In this document: in pieces, positions 5,379-7,398 of the stretch
How positions within the stretch are numbered: position 1 is the stretch's first letter
Layout of the letters: each line of letters starts with the position of its first letter
Assembly (NCBI GenBank): GCA_044870185.1
Contig: JBIOYL010000377.1
Span: forward strand, 1 to 7,398
Origin: JBIOYL01 sp044870185
GTDB taxonomy: Bacteria; Actinomycetota; CALGFH01
Direction of reading: 5' to 3'
DNA length: 7,398 nt
Notes under the pieces: model-generated
The model's database searches: none
What the model saw: only the letters and a program-made list of their open reading frames with translations
What the model was told of the DNA's origin: nothing
Translations under genes and position numbers: made by a program

Positions 5379-5422
5379 GCACGGTCCCTCGGGCTGCGCC
5401 GAGCCAGCCCGAGGGACCGTGC
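5379..5422. terminator. Bidirectional terminator hairpin, 18-bp perfect stem
   Basis: Positions 5379-5396 and 5405-5422 are perfect reverse complements (18 bp, starting GCACGGTCCCTCGGGC) with an 8-base loop CGCCGAGC. It lies between two convergent genes, 41 bases after the plus-strand SnoaL-like stop and 15 bases after the minus-strand secreted-protein stop, so it can end both transcripts. Neither strand has a U-tract after the stem, which is usual for actinobacterial hairpin terminators. Confidence 0.82.
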
Positions 5423-5437
5423 CGAAGGACGCCGCCG

Positions 5438-5971
5438 CTACTTGGCGGGCCGGAAGGCGACCTGGACCTGGACCGCCACCCCCGGCGCCGAGAAGCCGAA
5501 GACGTCGGTGGTGTTGTAGTGCCCCGGGACCGCCGAGACCCCGCTGTCCATGTTGGTGAAGTCGAACGTCTCCGAGGTCCCGCGGAAGGAGTCGGTCTCC
5601 TCGCCGCTGATGAAGAAGGTCTGCGGGCCCGCCGACCCGGGCGCGATCGTCCAGCTCTCGATCTCCTGGGAGGTGTGCCCGGCACCGGCCAGGTTGGGGC
5701 CGCCGCCGGCGACGGTGTGGAAGCAGCCCGCGAACTCCGCGTCGCCCCAGGTCTGGGTGTGGTCGGCGGAGCGGTCCAGCTCCGCCCAGCCCCAGAAGCC
5801 GCCGGTCTCCGACCCGCAGATGTCGGGGTTGTTGCAGTTGAACGAGATGCCGACCTGCCACATGTCGTGGTTGGCGCCGCCGCCGTAGGCGCCGGCCGGT
5901 GTGGCGGTGGCGGCCAGGCTGGCCAGCGCCAGCAGGGCGAGCAGGGAGACCAGGACCGTGAGGCGCTTCAT
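5438..5971 (-). CDS. Secreted protein of unknown family, 177 residues
   Basis: The product begins MKRLTVLVSL and has a clear signal peptide (basic start, hydrophobic 5-22, likely cleavage after PAGA at 25-28), so it should be exported. The mature part of about 149 residues is polar, rich in Gly, Ser, Thr and aromatic residues, with three cysteines (C46, C52, C83). Notable motifs are SFNCNNPDICG (43-53), GFWGWAELD (58-66) and GCFHTVAGGG (82-91). The C-terminal end (about 150-177) looks like beta strands. No catalytic pattern or anchor is visible. I do not recognise a characterised family. I chose the ATG at 5969-5971 because AAAGGGGGG precedes it and the signal peptide starts there. The frame extends 107 codons further but that part looks non-coding. 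A promoter is at 6015-6045 and a strong terminator follows. Confidence 0.85.
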   Translation of the reverse strand: MKRLTVLVSLLALLALASLAATATPAGAYGGGANHDMWQVGISFNCNNPDICGSETGGFWGWAELDRSADHTQTWGDAEFAGCFHTVAGGGPNLAGAGHTSQEIESWTIAPGSAGPQTFFISGEETDSFRGTSETFDFTNMDSGVSAVPGHYNTTDVFGFSAPGVAVQVQVAFRPAK

Positions 5972-6014
5972 ACGCCCCCCTTTCCGTGAGCACCGTCGGC
6001 TCGTGGACCCGGCG

Positions 6015-6045
6015 ACCCTATTCTGGATCCGCCTAGTGCTGTCAA
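6015..6045 (-). promoter_or_regulatory. Predicted promoter of the secreted-protein gene
   Basis: On the minus strand a perfect -35 TTGACA (6040-6045) and a -10 TAGGGT (6015-6020, TANNNT) are separated by 19 bases, at the long end of the usual range. This would start transcription near 6008 and give a leader of about 37 bases containing the AAAGGGGGG ribosome site. It is the best-matching sigma-70-type promoter in the window. Confidence 0.6.
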
Positions 6046-6233
6046 TCGGGCAAGGTTCGTAGGCCCGGCCCATTCGGACAGGGCTGTCCTCTCCGGCACG
6101 ATCCCGCCGCTCCCGGCGTCCGGCACGCTTGCAGATCACGGCGGGCAACGCCGCCAGATCCGTAGCCTGGTGCTCTGCGTCGACCTGGTCGGCCCCAGAC
6201 GGATCTGGGCTGCTCAGGTTGGGTGCCGCGTCG

Positions 6234-6274
6234 ATCCAGACGGATCGAGGAGGACCCCATCGGATCGTCTGGAT
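6234..6274 (-). terminator. Hairpin after the cupredoxin gene, possible terminator
   Basis: ATCCAGAC (6234-6241) pairs with GTCTGGAT (6267-6274), and after a single bulged base GATC (6243-6246) pairs with GATC (6263-6266), leaving a 16-base loop. It starts 30 bases beyond the stop of the minus-strand lipoprotein gene. A second smaller hairpin (6194-6199/6204-6209) follows. There is no U-tract, so the termination role is inferred from position. Confidence 0.4.
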
Positions 6275-6304
6275 GATCAAGCGGATGATCAATGCAGGAT
6301 GTGG

Positions 6305-6766
6305 CTACTGCACGGTCAGGCCGACGTGCATCCCGCGTTGGTAGTGGCCGGGCACGTTGCACAGCAGCACGTAGTGCCCGGGGGTAAGCCTGAACGAGGC
6401 CGTCTCCGTGCCCCTGGGAGCGAACTGGTCGATCTCTCCGATCTTGCCCGCCTCGCTGGCCTGGCCGTTGGCGATCGGCAGGGCCGCCGGCGGCTGGTCG
6501 GTCCGCAGCACCACCAGCTCGTGCTTGGCCGTGCCGAGGTTCCTGGCGGCGAAGGTCACCGGGCCGGCGTGGGCGACCGTCACGGTGGGGGTGACCGTGA
6601 ACTCCTTGAGGGTCACCCCGACCACCCATGGCGGCGCCGGCTGGCTCGCCCCGGTGGTAGGCGTGCTCGGTGGGGTGGTCGACCTGGTGCAGCCAGCAGC
6701 AACCGCGGTCAGCAGCAGCACGGCAATCGGGAGCGGACGCCGGAGCGGACGCCAAGGTCGGTCCAT
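6305..6766 (-). CDS. Cupredoxin-domain lipoprotein with type-1 copper site
   Basis: The product has 153 residues. The first 26 form a lipoprotein signal: basic RPLRRPLP, hydrophobic 13-24 and a lipobox TAVAAGC with lipidated C26, so it should be tethered outside the membrane. A Ser/Thr/Pro linker (27-47) leads to a cupredoxin domain (about 48-153). Type-1 copper ligands are visible: H82 in AKHELVV, then C136, H141 and M146 in CNVPGHYQRGM, the Cys-x4-His-x4-Met spacing of blue copper proteins such as plastocyanin and sulfocyanin. The likely role is electron transfer or copper handling. No oxidase or reductase partner is nearby. The ATG at 6764-6766 is chosen because GGGGGA lies 6 bases upstream. 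In-frame ATGs 4 and 6 codons earlier (6776-6778, 6782-6784) are possible. Confidence 0.88.
   Translation of the reverse strand: MDRPWRPLRRPLPIAVLLLTAVAAGCTRSTTPPSTPTTGASQPAPPWVVGVTLKEFTVTPTVTVAHAGPVTFAARNLGTAKHELVVLRTDQPPAALPIANGQASEAGKIGEIDQFAPRGTETASFRLTPGHYVLLCNVPGHYQRGMHVGLTVQ
6730..6753 (-). repeat. Tandem 12-bp duplication inside the lipoprotein signal peptide
   Basis: GGAGCGGACGCC occurs twice head to tail (6730-6741, 6742-6753). Being a multiple of three it keeps the frame and encodes the doubled RPLR-RPLP of residues 6-13, increasing the positive charge before the hydrophobic core. It looks like replication slippage. Confidence 0.7.
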
Positions 6767-7131
6767 CGGTTCCCCCATTCCCATCCACGCGACCCTCTTG
6801 GCCCACAGGGGGAACCGGACGAAGCGGCCCTCGATTCCCGAATCCGCGTCGTCGTCCACGGCGTGCACGCGGCTGCCGCGCGCCCTGTGGGCGCTTGCCA
6901 ACCAGGCAGTCGGTCGCCGAGGACGGCCGCACCTGCCACGCGGGCTGGGAGCCGCCGCCGCCAGCTACGAGCCTCCTCGTCCTGGTCGGCCGTGCCGGCC
7001 GCATGCCAGATCAAGGGGCGCAAGCGGTCTCGGGCGGGCTGTCACGGTCGCTCCGAGACGACGTTGGGGCTGGGGCGCCCGCCGCTGACCTCGGTGAGCC
7101 GAGCGGCCGGAGCGGCCGGCGGTGCATGGCT

Positions 7132-7157
7132 GCAAGCGGTCAGCTTGCCTGCTGACC
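7132..7157. repeat. Two mutually exclusive hairpins
   Basis: GGTCAGC (7138-7144) pairs with GCTGACC (7151-7157) around a 6-base loop. GCAAGC (7132-7137) can instead pair with GCTTGC (7143-7148). The two stems share bases 7143-7144 and sterically exclude each other, the layout of an attenuator or riboswitch expression platform. No associated start codon is clear, so this is a structural observation only. Confidence 0.35.
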
Positions 7158-7194
7158 CAGGGTCGGTGGGCGGCGCCGCGTTTCGGGCCGGCCT

Positions 7195-7306
7195 CAGGTT
7201 GCAGCGCCCAGCAGGCGCTGGCGACCTGATCGGCGATCCAAGCCAAGCGGGCCGCCCGGACGCCGCGAGCGCGTCCGGGAGGAGCCTCGCTTGCAGCTGC
7301 AACCTG
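7195..7306. repeat. Nested inverted-repeat structure of 112 bases
   Basis: The outer arms CAGGTTGCAGC (7195-7205) and GCTGCAACCTG (7296-7306) are perfect 11-bp reverse complements. Inside are AGCGCC/GGCGCT (7203-7208/7214-7219, overlapping the outer stem by three bases), GATC/GATC around GGC (7228-7238), AAGCG/CGCTT (7244-7248/7288-7292) and a 9-bp stem CCCGGACGC/GCGTCCGGG (7255-7263/7271-7279, 7-base loop). The whole can fold as a branched, tRNA-sized or larger structure on either strand. It may be a small structured RNA, a cruciform or a palindromic mobile repeat. It is not a known family to me. No U-tract follows. Confidence 0.5.
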
Positions 7307-7398
7307 GGCGGGTCCTCCGCGAGGATGCCCGACTGGACAGCACGACCCGTCACCCGGGTGTGGTGTGGGGTCGGGGCCAGTCGGTCCGGCGCCGCCGA

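Larger units (their letters stand above)
5972..6304. other. Intergenic region upstream of the secreted-protein gene
   Basis: It holds the promoter and short leader of the secreted-protein gene (5972-6045), and a cluster of small repeats near 6194-6292: two CCAGACGGATC copies (6195-6205, 6237-6247-type), an inverted partner GATCGTCTGG, and two GGATGATCAA copies (6271-6280, 6283-6292). The hairpin at 6234-6274 lies just beyond the stop of the cupredoxin gene. Nothing else is supported. Confidence 0.6.
6767..7398. other. Gene-free right end rich in hairpins
   Basis: I find no convincing coding sequence in these 632 bases. Open frames on both strands have no family motifs, signals or good ribosome sites. 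Structures present are two overlapping hairpins (7132-7157), a 9-bp tandem repeat AGCGGCCGG (7102-7119) and the nested inverted repeat at 7195-7306. The first 130 or so bases should hold the cupredoxin promoter, but I cannot point to a convincing -35/-10 pair. A gene may begin beyond the window edge. Confidence 0.55.

Noticed and set aside
4243..5685. A 480-codon minus-strand open frame
   Set aside because: It crosses pspC, the MITE, the SnoaL-like gene and the terminator in the wrong frame and has no recognisable domain.
5972..6292. An N-terminal extension of 107 residues on the secreted protein
   Set aside because: It would bury the signal peptide and translate through the TTGACA/TAGGGT promoter. 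The ATG at 5971 has a strong ribosome site.
6965..7353. Minus-strand frames of 93 and 103 codons at the right end
   Set aside because: Their translations are Arg/Pro/Ala-rich with no domain, they pass through hairpin structures, and neither has a good ribosome site.
1..7398. CRISPR array, rRNA, defence or biosynthetic cluster
   Set aside because: No regularly spaced repeats, rRNA sequence, nuclease-toxin pair or multi-gene pathway is present.

Overview
The window is high-GC DNA with strong third-position GC in every real gene. Together with the SGNH esterase style, a stand-alone PspC protein and TANNNT-type -10 boxes, this points to an actinobacterium (Actinomycetota), probably an environmental lineage. 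I can recognise families but not name the species. No phage, CRISPR, plasmid or transposase genes are visible.

Layout, left to right. (i) 1-371: a gene-free end carrying a tRNA-3'-half-like element (E1, minus strand). (ii) 372-2666, minus: recD2, an SF1B DNA helicase, with an apparently leaderless promoter. (iii) 2882-3697, minus: a secreted SGNH/GDSL hydrolase. (iv) 3698-4313: a long intergenic stretch with a possible 46-codon plus-strand gene, a 14-bp promoter-like repeat and a second tRNA-like element (E2). (v) 4314-4517, minus: a 67-residue PspC-domain membrane protein. (vi) 4518-4947: a divergent intergenic region with a third, more decayed copy of the element (E3) in the pspC leader, a 104-bp MITE-like insertion at a CTAG target, and the SnoaL promoter. 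(vii) 4948-5337, plus: a SnoaL/NTF2-like protein. (viii) 5379-5422: an 18-bp perfect hairpin between convergent genes. (ix) 5438-5971, minus: a secreted protein of unknown family. (x) 6305-6766, minus: a lipoprotein with a type-1 copper (cupredoxin) site. (xi) 6767-7398: no convincing gene, but several hairpins, including a nested 112-nt inverted-repeat structure.

The genes do not form one operon. Each is separated by intergenic DNA and most have their own promoter or terminator-like signal. Three products are exported (SGNH hydrolase, 177-residue protein, cupredoxin lipoprotein) and one is a membrane protein, so the common theme is cell-envelope housekeeping. RecD2 is an unrelated DNA-repair helicase.

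The most interesting content is non-coding. Three diverged copies of one element (E1, E2, E3) lie in the same orientation. Two copies end in a sequence that matches the 3' half of tRNA-Ile(GAU). Their hairpins differ by paired changes that keep base pairing, which suggests a conserved RNA structure. The 5' half of a tRNA is absent. The opposite strand of such elements gives spurious 'GLEPAASSLSG'-type reading frames.
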